From NCBI GenBank assembly GCA_943372515.1, contig CALRYY010000010.1:11792-75791 (forward strand): a stretch of DNA of 64,000 bases, given 5' to 3'. Within the stretch, counting starts at the first letter, position 1. Each line of letters starts with the position of its first letter. The notes under the pieces were generated by a model. It was not told the origin of the DNA. It worked only from the letters and a program-made list of their open reading frames with translations, and did not search any database. Made by a program: the position numbers and the translations under genes. Of the stretch, positions 44,626-52,633 are shown in pieces. This DNA is from RAM1 sp943372515 (GTDB lineage Bacteria; Pseudomonadota; Gammaproteobacteria; Burkholderiales; Burkholderiaceae_C).

Positions 44626-44706
44626 ACTTCATTGTAGGCAAAAAGCCCTGAACGTACAGTCCGAAAAATCGCAAAACCCGGTCGTTGCAGCGCAGCAACA
44701 AGCAAT

Positions 44707-44715
44707 TTATACACA
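44707..44715 (+). promoter_or_regulatory. DnaA-box consensus match with nearby degenerate copies
   Basis: TTATACACA at 44707-44715 matches the TTATNCACA consensus fully. TTATCAACA follows at 44718-44726 (8 of 9), and two weaker reverse-orientation matches (TGTGGGTGA near 44755, TGTGGATCG near 44766; 7 of 9 each) lie within 70 bp. Possible DnaA-binding regulatory region. Confidence 0.35.
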
Positions 44716-44969
44716 ACTTATCAACATGATTGGGCGACAACACTCTGGACAACTTGTGGGTGATCTGTGGATCGGCTGTGAACCGTCTGGATTCATCCCG
44801 TATCGTGGTTTGAGACCGGCCCGATATGTCTGGAATGAACTCAAGAAGGCTCTGATTCTATCTAATATTGTCGCTAGCAGTTCAAAAAGTTAGCGATCGC
44901 AAACATCTTTAGGTACTCCTGACGTCTGAAAAAAAATTTAGGGGCGTCGCTTTTTTGACTCCTGACACC

Positions 44970-45004
44970 CAAAAAGAAACCCCAAACCCGAGTCCGGGTT
45001 GGGG
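44970..45004 (-). terminator. Intrinsic terminator of the rpoE-mucD operon
   Basis: The minus strand forms a hairpin CCCCAACCCGG/CGGGTTTGGGG with one bulged base, followed by TTTCTTTTT. It begins 28 bases after the mucD stop codon. Confidence 0.85.
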
Positions 45005-45032
45005 CTACTTGACTTGGGGGCTTGCCTGAGCG

Positions 45033-46511
45033 TCAGCGCGACGGGCGAATCAACAGGTAAGTCGCCAGCTCGCCGCGGCGCAAGAGCACGGGCACAGGTT
45101 TGCTGCGGTCCACCTTGGCCACAGCCGCCTCAAATTCCTTCAGGCTGCCGACCTCGGTATTGCCAATCGCCACGATCACGTCGCCTTCGCGGATGCCGGC
45201 CCGTGCAGCGCCGTCGGTGGCGGCGTCGACCTTCACGCCGCCCTTGATCTTTAGCTCCTTCTTGCGCGCATCGGTCAGGTCGCTCACGGCCAGCCCGATG
45301 GACTGTGCTGCGGCAGAGGCCTTCGGTTTGACCTCTTTCTCGGGCGCCTTGGCAACGGGCTTGTCGGCTTCCAGTTCGCCAATCACCACGCTCAGCTCCT
45401 TGGAGCCCCCGCGACGGAACACGGTGAGCGAGCTCTTGCTGCCTGGCTTGGTGTTGCCGACCATGCGCGGCAGGTCGGTGGCCTTGTCGATGGTCTTGCC
45501 GTCGAATCGGGTGATGATGTCGCCCGCTTCCACGCCCGCCTTGTCCGCCGGGGAGCCGCTTTCAACGCTGCGCACCAGCGCACCCTGCGGCTTGCCCAGG
45601 CCAATGGATTCAGCAACATCCTTGGTCACCTGGTCAATCTGCACGCCGATGCGCCCGCGCGAGACGGTACCGGTGGCGCGCAACTGGTCGCTCACGCGAA
45701 TGGCTTCGTCCATGGGAATGGCAAACGAGATGCCCATGAAACCGCCCGAGCGTGAGTAGATCTGGCTGTTGATACCGACCACTTCACCGCGCATGTTGAT
45801 CAGCGGCCCGCCGGAGTTGCCCGGGTTGATCGCCACGTCGGTCTGGATGAAAGGCAGGTAGTCACCCGTGTCGCGCTGCTTGGCGCTCACGATGCCGGCC
45901 GTCACGGTGTTTTCCAGGCCAAAAGGCGAGCCAATGGCCATGACCCATTCACCCACCTTGAGGCGGTTCACGTCGCCCACCTTAACGGCCGGCAGGCCAG
46001 TGGCCTCGATCTTGACCACGGCCACATCGGTGCGCTTGTCTGCCCCGACGATGCGGGCCTTGAATTCGCGCTTGTCGGGCAGCGTGACCACGACTTCGTC
46101 GGCACCGTCCACCACGTGCGCGTTGGTCATGACGTAGCCGTCAGAAGTCAGGATGAAGCCCGAGCCTACGCCGCGCGGGCGCTCGCGCTCTTCTTCCTGG
46201 GGCTGGCTGGGGCGTGGCGCCTGGCGTGGTACACCGGGCATGGGCTGGCCGAAGAAGCGGCGGAAGAACTCCTGCATCTCCTCGTCCATCTGGCCGCCCC
46301 CCTGGGCTGCGGCGCCACGTGACTTCTCGATGGTGCGGATATTCACCACCGAAGGCCCCACCTGCTCCACGAGCTCGGTGAAGTCGGGCAGGCCCCGTAC
46401 CTGGGCGAATGCGGGTTGAACCGGCACCACGGCCGTCACGGCCACCAGTGCCATTGCGGCGGCGAGCGCGGGGGCGCCCACCAGCTTGTTGAAGTCGATT
46501 CGAATCATCAT
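45033..46511 (-). CDS. mucD: Periplasmic DegP/MucD-type serine protease
   Basis: HtrA-family protease/chaperone that clears misfolded envelope proteins. A signal peptide (cleavage near QPAFA-Q) is followed by the trypsin-like domain with His in TNAHVVDG, Asp in KRTDVAVVKI and Ser in NPGNSGGPL. Two PDZ domains follow (from about residues 265 and 385). Length 492 aa. Tandem ATGs at 46511 and 46508 follow an AAAGG site. As the last gene of the rpoE-rseA-rseB-mucD set it is expected to be under sigma-E control. Confidence 0.96.
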   Translation of the reverse strand: MMIRIDFNKLVGAPALAAAMALVAVTAVVPVQPAFAQVRGLPDFTELVEQVGPSVVNIRTIEKSRGAAAQGGGQMDEEMQEFFRRFFGQPMPGVPRQAPRPSQPQEEERERPRGVGSGFILTSDGYVMTNAHVVDGADEVVVTLPDKREFKARIVGADKRTDVAVVKIEATGLPAVKVGDVNRLKVGEWVMAIGSPFGLENTVTAGIVSAKQRDTGDYLPFIQTDVAINPGNSGGPLINMRGEVVGINSQIYSRSGGFMGISFAIPMDEAIRVSDQLRATGTVSRGRIGVQIDQVTKDVAESIGLGKPQGALVRSVESGSPADKAGVEAGDIITRFDGKTIDKATDLPRMVGNTKPGSKSSLTVFRRGGSKELSVVIGELEADKPVAKAPEKEVKPKASAAAQSIGLAVSDLTDARKKELKIKGGVKVDAATDGAARAGIREGDVIVAIGNTEVGSLKEFEAAVAKVDRSKPVPVLLRRGELATYLLIRPSR

Positions 46512-46560
46512 CGGCCTTTCACGAAAACCAGGGAATGCAAACCGTGTTGCAGATGGGGAT

Positions 46561-47589
46561 TTATTTGCGCCGCTCAAGGCTCTGCGCAAATGCCTTGAGC
46601 GTCTGGGGCGGGACTTCACCCACCGCCGTCAGCCACCAGTCGCCGCCCTTGTCGCTCAGGCGCCGGGCCAGCGTCTGGGTGGCGCCCATGGACAGCATCA
46701 CTTCGTGCGCATGGCGCTGCTTGTCGTAGGCCTGCACAAACAGCGACACAGAAGCCAGGCCGTCCGAGAAGATCCACTGGACGGTGTCGTCGCCGCCCCC
46801 ACCGGAAGGCGGGCGCTTGTAGCAACCCATGGGCTTGAACCCGGCAACCGGGTTTTTCAGCACCCAGCCTTGCGCCTCGGCCGTGGTCTTGATGGGGTCA
46901 GCCTTGTGCACCTTGTAGCCGTCGGTGTTGGCCATCATCTGGGCCAGCTTGTCCATCTTGACCGGCGCGTCCAGCTGCAATTCGGAGAATGCCGCCTGCT
47001 CGATCACCTGGCCGTCGGCGTTCAGCGTTTGAAGTTTCACAACCAGCCCGGATTTTTTCTCGCTCCAGATACGGTAGCCAAAGCGCAGGTTGTCACGCGG
47101 GTTCAGTTGCACGACGTCGGCGTCAAAGCCGGCCACCCGCTCACTGCCCGTGACCTGGGCCGCATAAAACTCGGGAATGGTCGTTTCGCTGGACTTCAGC
47201 AAACTGGGAAACAGGCCCAGTGACTCGCGCTTTTCCGTGTGCACCACCTTGCTGTCGGGCAGGAAGGTCACGACATGGTCGTTGCGCCGGAAGGTGGAGC
47301 GTGGCGCGCCCGTCAGGGATTCGACCCGCTCCATTTGCTGCACGCCGTCACAGGCGTGCCAGATGCGGGCGCTGGACAGGTTGCCGGCGGCAGACGACAC
47401 CACGAAGGTGCCCACATAGGTGCGTCGGCGCGACGCCTCGTGCATGCGCATGAGCCATTCGCTGATGCTGCGCTCGGCGGCCGGCACCCCTGTGGGTGCA
47501 GCCGCTACCGGGGCGGTTGCCTGGGCCAACGCAGCCCCTGCCCCCGCCAGGCAAAGCATGACTGCAATGCGCGCCAGCATGGATTTCAT
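46561..47589 (-). CDS. rseB: Sigma-E regulatory periplasmic protein RseB/MucB
   Basis: Periplasmic sensor that shields the anti-sigma factor RseA from proteolysis. A signal peptide (MLARIAVMLCLAGAGAALAQA) precedes a LolA-like N-terminal domain (RTYVGTFVVSS, RIWHACDG) and a smaller C-terminal domain ending SLERRK. Length 342 aa. Its start overlaps rseA by four bases and it lies 49 bp before mucD. Confidence 0.94.
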   Translation of the reverse strand: MKSMLARIAVMLCLAGAGAALAQATAPVAAAPTGVPAAERSISEWLMRMHEASRRRTYVGTFVVSSAAGNLSSARIWHACDGVQQMERVESLTGAPRSTFRRNDHVVTFLPDSKVVHTEKRESLGLFPSLLKSSETTIPEFYAAQVTGSERVAGFDADVVQLNPRDNLRFGYRIWSEKKSGLVVKLQTLNADGQVIEQAAFSELQLDAPVKMDKLAQMMANTDGYKVHKADPIKTTAEAQGWVLKNPVAGFKPMGCYKRPPSGGGGDDTVQWIFSDGLASVSLFVQAYDKQRHAHEVMLSMGATQTLARRLSDKGGDWWLTAVGEVPPQTLKAFAQSLERRK

Positions 47590-48209
47590 CGGCCAGGCGA
47601 CTCAAAGGTGGCATTGCGCAGGAAGCCTGCGGGCATTTGCAGGGCTGACGCGCCGCCTGCCTGCCGGTGGGCGGCCAGCAATTCGTCCAGACGCGCGTCG
47701 CGGATCATCACGGGGCGCGTTGCCTCAGATTGCGTTTGTTGCGGCTGCTGCGGCGCGGCCTGGGCCAATTCGGCGCCAGCTGAGGCTGTGTGGCCCACGC
47801 CGCCCAGTACGTTCCAGGCTATGGCCGCAACCGCTGTGAGCGACGCCACCCCTGCAAGCAAGGGCCAGCCGAAGCCGGGCGTGTTGGCGCTTTCGCGACG
47901 CGCCGCCAACCGGGCTTGCGCACCGCGCATGTCGTCGAGCACCGGCAAGCTGGCCGGCACCGGGACCACCACCGCAGGGTCATGCTGCAGGCGAGCGCGA
48001 AAACGCGCCACAAAATCGGCGCCATTGGACGGGGACGCCAGCTCGGCCGAGCGCAGCACATCGCCCACCAGGTGGTAAGCATGCCAAGACTCACGAGCGG
48101 CCGTGTCAGTGGCAAGCGTATCCACGGCGCGCGCAAAGGCCTCGCCGTGAAGTTCACCGTCCGCCAGCGCGGACACCATCTCATCCATGTTTGACATCTT
48201 TTCCATCAT
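47586..48209 (-). CDS. rseA: Anti-sigma-E factor RseA/MucA
   Basis: Single-pass membrane protein that holds sigma-E at the membrane until released by proteolysis. The cytoplasmic anti-sigma domain begins MDEMVSALADGELHG and contains ESWHAYHLVGDVLRS. One membrane helix (about residues 117-137, WPLLAGVASLTAVAAIAW) is followed by a periplasmic tail rich in Gln/Ala. Two adjacent ATGs (48209, 48206) lie just after GGTGAGG; an in-frame GTG at 48212 is less likely. About 207 aa. Confidence 0.94.
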   Translation of the reverse strand: MMEKMSNMDEMVSALADGELHGEAFARAVDTLATDTAARESWHAYHLVGDVLRSAELASPSNGADFVARFRARLQHDPAVVVPVPASLPVLDDMRGAQARLAARRESANTPGFGWPLLAGVASLTAVAAIAWNVLGGVGHTASAGAELAQAAPQQPQQTQSEATRPVMIRDARLDELLAAHRQAGGASALQMPAGFLRNATFESPGR

Positions 48210-48213
48210 CACC

Positions 48214-48849
48214 TCACCAGCGCTTGCCCGACTGGTTCTCCAGCATGGGTTTCACCTTGGCCGAAATCGCCTCACGCGCCCGGAAAATCCGGGAACGCAC
48301 GGTGCCTATCGGGCAATTCATCACTTCTGCAATCTCTTCGTAACTGAGGCCTTCGATCTCGCGCAGCGTGACCGCCTGGCGCAGTTCTTCGGGCAAAGCT
48401 TCCATGGCCGCATTGACCGTGGCGGCAATTTCCTTGGCAGCAAGCACCGTTTCAGGGGTTTCCGAGGTGGTTAGTTCGTTTTCGACGCCGGAAGTTTCAT
48501 CATCGTCGTCCCGCGTGCGTAAAGCGCTTTCAGAGACCAGCGGGTCGCGCTTGAGGTCGCCCAGCGCCTTTTTGGCGGTATTCACGGCGATCCGGTACAG
48601 CCAGGTGTAAAACTGCGCCTCGCCGCGGAACTGGGCCAGCGCGCGGTAGGCGCGGATGAACGTCTCCTGGGCGATGTCTTCGACCAGGTCCACATCCCGA
48701 ACCATACGGCCGATCAGCCGCTCAATGCGGCGCTGGTATTTGATCACCAGCAGTTCAAAGGCTTTCTGGTCCCCGGCCACGGTGCGCTCGACCAGCATCA
48801 GATCCGTGTCGGCGGGCGTGGGGGCGGCAGGCGGGGGCGTGGGCGTCAT
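48214..48849 (-). CDS. rpoE: RNA polymerase sigma factor RpoE (ECF, AlgU-like)
   Basis: Extracytoplasmic-function sigma factor for envelope stress. Region 2 reads DLVEDIAQETFIRAYRAL with RGEAQFYTWLYRIAVNTAKK, and region 4 reads EGLSYEEIAEVMNCPIGTVRSRIFRAR. Length 211 aa, with a Pro-rich N-terminal extension of about 15 residues. The gene overlaps the YgfX-like gene by four bases upstream and is spaced 4 bases from rseA. Confidence 0.97.
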   Translation of the reverse strand: MTPTPPPAAPTPADTDLMLVERTVAGDQKAFELLVIKYQRRIERLIGRMVRDVDLVEDIAQETFIRAYRALAQFRGEAQFYTWLYRIAVNTAKKALGDLKRDPLVSESALRTRDDDDETSGVENELTTSETPETVLAAKEIAATVNAAMEALPEELRQAVTLREIEGLSYEEIAEVMNCPIGTVRSRIFRAREAISAKVKPMLENQSGKRW

Positions 48850-49298
48850 GGGGTCGCCGCGCGTGAAGACGGCGGCGCATCAACTATGGCGCGCGAATAT
48901 ACAGCACGGCGAAGGTCGTCCCATCGCGCAGGGGCACTGGAGCGGTCCAGCCACAGCCAGCCGCCTGCGCCGCGGGTCGCGTGCCAGCGCAACAGCAAGC
49001 TGCCCTGCAAATCCAGCACCACCACGGGCTTGCCGTCACCCGCCTGGCCCCGCAGGCGCAGCTGCCAGCCGTCGGCATTCCATTGAACTTCGCCCGTACC
49101 GGTTCGCCACCAGGCAAGCGCAGCCAGCACCGCTGCCACCGTACACAGGCTTGCCGCCGCAGCCACCCGCCAGACATCGGGCGAAGTCAATGCCCAGGCA
49201 ATGGTCGCCGCCACGCCCAGCAGCCAAAGCACCAGGGCGAGCGAGCCCTGGATGGACGAACGCCCCACCGGGTATGTCACCGCTGGGGCGTTGTGCAT
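48846..49298 (-). CDS. YgfX/CptA-like small membrane protein
   Basis: 150-aa protein with two membrane helices (about 20-37 and 43-63), then a short beta-rich cytoplasmic domain. The pattern VQWNADGW, LLLRW and LWLDRSS followed by WDDLRRAVYS resembles the E. coli YgfX (CptA) family, whose product inhibits cell division proteins in E. coli. The similarity is judged from memory and is moderate. It sits between fabF (22-bp gap) and rpoE (four-base overlap), with no SdhE-type partner nearby. Confidence 0.65.
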   Translation of the reverse strand: MHNAPAVTYPVGRSSIQGSLALVLWLLGVAATIAWALTSPDVWRVAAAASLCTVAAVLAALAWWRTGTGEVQWNADGWQLRLRGQAGDGKPVVVLDLQGSLLLRWHATRGAGGWLWLDRSSAPARWDDLRRAVYSRAIVDAPPSSRAATP

Positions 49299-49320
49299 GG
49301 GAAAAGGTCCTGGTGGATGG

Positions 49321-50565
49321 TCAGGGTACGCGCTTGAACACCAGGGTGCCGTTGGTGCCGCCGAATCCGAAGTTGTTCTTCACGGCCACATCAATCTTCA
49401 GGTCACGCGCCTCGTTGGCGCAGTAGTCCAGGTCGCACTCGGGGTCCTGGCTGAAGATGTTGATGGTCGGCGGGCTCTTCTGGTGGTGCACGGCCAGCAC
49501 GGTGAATACTGATTCAATGCCACCAGCGCCACCCAGCAGGTGGCCCGTCATCGACTTGGTGGAATTGACCACAAGCTTTTTGGCGTGGTCGCCCAGCGCT
49601 GCCTTGATGGCATTGGTTTCATTCAAGTCACCCAGCGGCGTGGACGTGCCGTGCGCGTTGAGGTAGTTCACCTCATCGGCATTCACGCCCGCATCCTTCA
49701 ACGCCATGACCATGGAGCGGCGCGGGCCGTCCACATCAGGTGCCGTCATGTGATAGGCATCGGCGCTCATGCCAAAGCCTGCGAGCTCGGCGTAGATTTT
49801 TGCGCCGCGTGCCTTGGCGTGTTCGTACTCTTCAAGCACGAGCACACCGCCGCCCTCCCCCAGCACGAAGCCGTCGCGGTCCTTGTCCCAGGGACGGGAT
49901 GCCGTTTTGGGGTCGTCATTGCGGGTGGACAGCGCACGTGCGGCGGCAAAGCCACCAATGCCCAGCGGGGACACCGTGGACTCGGCGCCGCCGGCAACCA
50001 TCACGTCGGCATCGCCATAGGCAATCATGCGCGCCGACAGACCGATCGCATGCAGGCCCGTGGTGCACGCCGTGACCACGGCGATGTTGGGGCCCTTGAA
50101 ACCGAATTTGATGGAGACATGGCCCGAGATCATATTGATGATCGAAGCGGGCACAAAAAACGGCGAAATGCGCCGCGGTCCGCGATTGGTCAGCTCCGCG
50201 TGCGTTTGCTCGATCATGGGCAGGCCACCAATGCCTGCGCCGATATTGCAACCGATGCGGGTGGCCAGTTCGTCACCCAGGGCATCGCCCGTGGGCAGCC
50301 CGCTGTCGGCAACGGCCTGGATGGCGGCGGCCATTCCCAGGTGAATGAAACGATCCATGTGCCGGGCTTCTTTTTCAGGGATGTAGTCCCCGATGTTCAG
50401 CCCCTTGACCTCGCCTGCGAACTTGCAGGCGAACGCGCTCGCATCGAACTGCGTGATGAAGTCAATGCCGGGTGTACCGGCAAGCAGATTGGCCCAGGAC
50501 TGCGCCACCGTGTTACCCACGGGGCTGACACAACCCAGACCGGTCACAACGACGCGGCGAGACAT
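49321..50565 (-). CDS. fabF: 3-oxoacyl-[acyl-carrier-protein] synthase II
   Basis: Elongating condensing enzyme of type II fatty acid synthesis. The active-site Cys is in VTACTTGLHAIG, and the two His residues are in NAHGTSTPLGD and TGHLLGGAG. Length 414 aa. It follows acpP by 29 bp in the order used by most proteobacteria. Confidence 0.98.
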   Translation of the reverse strand: MSRRVVVTGLGCVSPVGNTVAQSWANLLAGTPGIDFITQFDASAFACKFAGEVKGLNIGDYIPEKEARHMDRFIHLGMAAAIQAVADSGLPTGDALGDELATRIGCNIGAGIGGLPMIEQTHAELTNRGPRRISPFFVPASIINMISGHVSIKFGFKGPNIAVVTACTTGLHAIGLSARMIAYGDADVMVAGGAESTVSPLGIGGFAAARALSTRNDDPKTASRPWDKDRDGFVLGEGGGVLVLEEYEHAKARGAKIYAELAGFGMSADAYHMTAPDVDGPRRSMVMALKDAGVNADEVNYLNAHGTSTPLGDLNETNAIKAALGDHAKKLVVNSTKSMTGHLLGGAGGIESVFTVLAVHHQKSPPTINIFSQDPECDLDYCANEARDLKIDVAVKNNFGFGGTNGTLVFKRVP

Positions 50566-50594
50566 GCGCTAAAACCTCTCGATTGACCTTCGGC

Positions 50595-50834
50595 TCAGGC
50601 CTTCTGGTGCGTGTTGGCGTAGTCGATGGCGTTTTGCACCGTGGTGATCTTCTCGGCGTCTTCGTCCGGGATCTCGATGCCGAACTCGTCTTCCAGGGCC
50701 ATCACCAGTTCGACCGTGTCCAGCGAATCGGCACCGAGGTCGGCCACGAAGGCTTTTTCATTGGTGACCTGGGACTCTTCAACGCCAAGTTGCTCGGCAA
50801 TGATCTTTTTGACACGTGATTCGATATCGCTCAT
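50595..50834 (-). CDS. acpP: Acyl carrier protein
   Basis: Housekeeping ACP of fatty acid synthesis, 79 aa, very acidic. The phosphopantetheine serine is in GADSLDTVELVM. The ATG at 50834 follows a GAGGG site by four bases. A 114-bp gap upstream holds a TAAAAT hexamer (50872-50867) that could be a -10 box for an internal promoter, consistent with high demand for this protein. Confidence 0.99.
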   Translation of the reverse strand: MSDIESRVKKIIAEQLGVEESQVTNEKAFVADLGADSLDTVELVMALEDEFGIEIPDEDAEKITTVQNAIDYANTHQKA

Positions 50835-50948
50835 GGTTCCCTCGGAGGGTTGTGAATGAATCCGCGATTTTAGCTGTGCCGGGCTACAGTTCCCGCACAA
50901 CCGCCGGACGGATAAACCGGCTGGTTCTGATTCAGCACGCCCAGGCAC

Positions 50949-51698
50949 TTATGCCATGAACATGCCTCCATTGACGTGAATTTCCTGCCCGGTGATGTAA
51001 CCCGCTTGCGGCGAAGCCAGGTAGGCCACGGCATGAGCGATGTCGGCGGGCTTGCCCAGGTGCCCCAGCGGGATCTGCCCCAGCAGCGCCTTTTGCTGCT
51101 CTTCGGGCAGGCTGGCGGTCATGTCGGTCTCGATGAAGCCCGGCGCAATGCAGTTGACCGTGATGTTGCGGCTGCCCAGCTCGCGCGCCAGTGCGCGCGT
51201 CATGCCGGCCACACCGGCCTTGGCCGCCGCGTAGTTGGCCTGGCCGGGATTGCCTGAAGCGCCCACCACGCTGGTGATGTTGATCATGCGGCCATAGCGC
51301 TGCTTCATCATGGTGCGCATCACGGCACGGCTCATGCGGAACACCGCCTTGAGGTTGGTATCCAGCACGGCGTCCCAGTCATCGTCTTTCAGGCGCATGG
51401 CCAGCATGTCGCGCGTGATGCCGGCGTTGTTGACCAGCACCTGCAGCCCGCCGTGCTCTTTCACCAGCGCGTCCACCAGCGCCTCGGCACCGGCTGCATC
51501 GTTGACATCCAGCCTTGCGCCCCGGCAACCGGGGAATGCCGCAAGCGCCGCAGAAATATGCTGCGCACCCGCGTCCGTCGTGGCTGTGCCGATGACCTTC
51601 AGGCCACGCACGGCAAGTTCGTGGGCAATGGCCGCACCGATGCCGCGCGACGCGCCGGTCACCAGTGCCACTTGACCTTGCATGGTGATATCAGTCAT
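50949..51698 (-). CDS. fabG: 3-oxoacyl-[acyl-carrier-protein] reductase
   Basis: NADPH-dependent reduction of 3-oxoacyl-ACP. SDR motifs: TGASRGIGAA, NNAGITRD, catalytic Ser in ITSVVG and YAAAKAG, ending GQEIHVNGGMFM. Length 249 aa. The ATG at 51698 has an AAAGG site nine bases upstream and overlaps the end of fabD by eight bases. Confidence 0.97.
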   Translation of the reverse strand: MTDITMQGQVALVTGASRGIGAAIAHELAVRGLKVIGTATTDAGAQHISAALAAFPGCRGARLDVNDAAGAEALVDALVKEHGGLQVLVNNAGITRDMLAMRLKDDDWDAVLDTNLKAVFRMSRAVMRTMMKQRYGRMINITSVVGASGNPGQANYAAAKAGVAGMTRALARELGSRNITVNCIAPGFIETDMTASLPEEQQKALLGQIPLGHLGKPADIAHAVAYLASPQAGYITGQEIHVNGGMFMA

Positions 51699-52632
51699 TC
51701 AAAAGACCTTTCGCCTCGGCCAGCGTCGCCAGGTCATAGACCGCCATGCCGGTCAGGCCTGCATCAATGCGCTTGACCATGCCGGCCAACACCTTGCCGG
51801 GGCCGCATTCGACCACGTTGGTGATCCCGCGCGCCTGCAAGGCCTGAACGCACTCGACCCAGCGCACCGGACCAAACGCCTGGCGATACAACGCATCGCG
51901 GATGCGATCGGCGTCCACCTCCAGTGCGACATCAATGTTGTTGATGACGGGAATGCGCGGCTCGCCAAGCTCAATGGATTCCAGCCGTTCACGCAGCCGC
52001 TCGGCGGCGGGTTTCATGAGGCTGGAGTGGAACGGCGCGGATACCGGCAGGGGCAGCGCCCGTTTGGCGCCTGCGGCCTTGAGGGCTTCACAGGCCTTCT
52101 CGACACCGGCCTTGCTGCCGGCGATCACGGTCTGCAGCGGGTCGTTGAAGTTCACGGCCTCGGCCACTTCGCCCGAGGCGTGCATCGTCGCCTCGCACAC
52201 CGCCCGCACCTTGCCCGATTCCATTCCCAGAATGGCGGCCATGGCACCGGTACCCACCGGCACCGCGTCCTGCATCGCCTGGGCGCGAAACCGCACCAGC
52301 GGCGCGGCCTGGGCCAGCGTCAGCACGCCGGCGGCCACGAGCGCCGAATACTCACCCAACGAGTGGCCGGCCACGACCGTGGGCAACTCACCGCCTTCAG
52401 CCAGCCATACGCGGTAAGCCGCCACGCCAGCCACCAGCATCACCGGCTGGGTGTTGGTGGTCAGCGCCAGCGCTTCCTTGGGACCTTCCTTGATGAGTCG
52501 GGCCACGTCTTCGCCCAGCGCGTCGCTGGCTTCCACCAGGGCCTGCCTCACCACGGGGTGATCGCCCCAGCCGTCCAGCATGCCCACCGACTGCGAGCCC
52601 TGGCCCGGAAACACAAAAGCAAATGGCTTCAT
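51691..52632 (-). CDS. fabD: Malonyl-CoA:ACP transacylase
   Basis: Transfers malonyl from CoA to ACP. The N-terminal FVFPGQGSQSVGM and the nucleophile motif GHSLGEYSALV are characteristic, and the catalytic His is in SAPFHSSLM. Length 313 aa. The ATG at 52632 is one base after the fabH stop. Confidence 0.98.
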   Translation of the reverse strand: MKPFAFVFPGQGSQSVGMLDGWGDHPVVRQALVEASDALGEDVARLIKEGPKEALALTTNTQPVMLVAGVAAYRVWLAEGGELPTVVAGHSLGEYSALVAAGVLTLAQAAPLVRFRAQAMQDAVPVGTGAMAAILGMESGKVRAVCEATMHASGEVAEAVNFNDPLQTVIAGSKAGVEKACEALKAAGAKRALPLPVSAPFHSSLMKPAAERLRERLESIELGEPRIPVINNIDVALEVDADRIRDALYRQAFGPVRWVECVQALQARGITNVVECGPGKVLAGMVKRIDAGLTGMAVYDLATLAEAKGLLND

Positions 52633-52633
52633 A

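Larger units (their letters stand above)
44516..45032. other. 517-bp non-coding region between mucD and lepA
   Basis: This is one of the longest gene-free stretches in the window and noticeably more AT-rich than its surroundings. It holds the mucD terminator (44970-45004), promoter-like sequences on the minus strand (TTGAAC 44880-44885 with TAGAAT 44855-44860; TACAAT at 44631-44636), a cluster of DnaA-box-like sites (44707-44770), a small predicted stem-loop (44595-44624) and a second strong terminator (44555-44590). No convincing protein gene is seen. Confidence 0.7.

Noticed and set aside
44700..44780. Chromosomal origin of replication
   Set aside because: DnaA-like boxes are few and mostly degenerate, and the usual dnaA/dnaN/rpmH/gidA neighbours are missing.
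44621..44893. A 90-codon frame in the lepA-mucD gap
   Set aside because: TTG start without ribosome-binding site, no recognisable motif, and it covers the DnaA-box cluster; non-coding explanation preferred.
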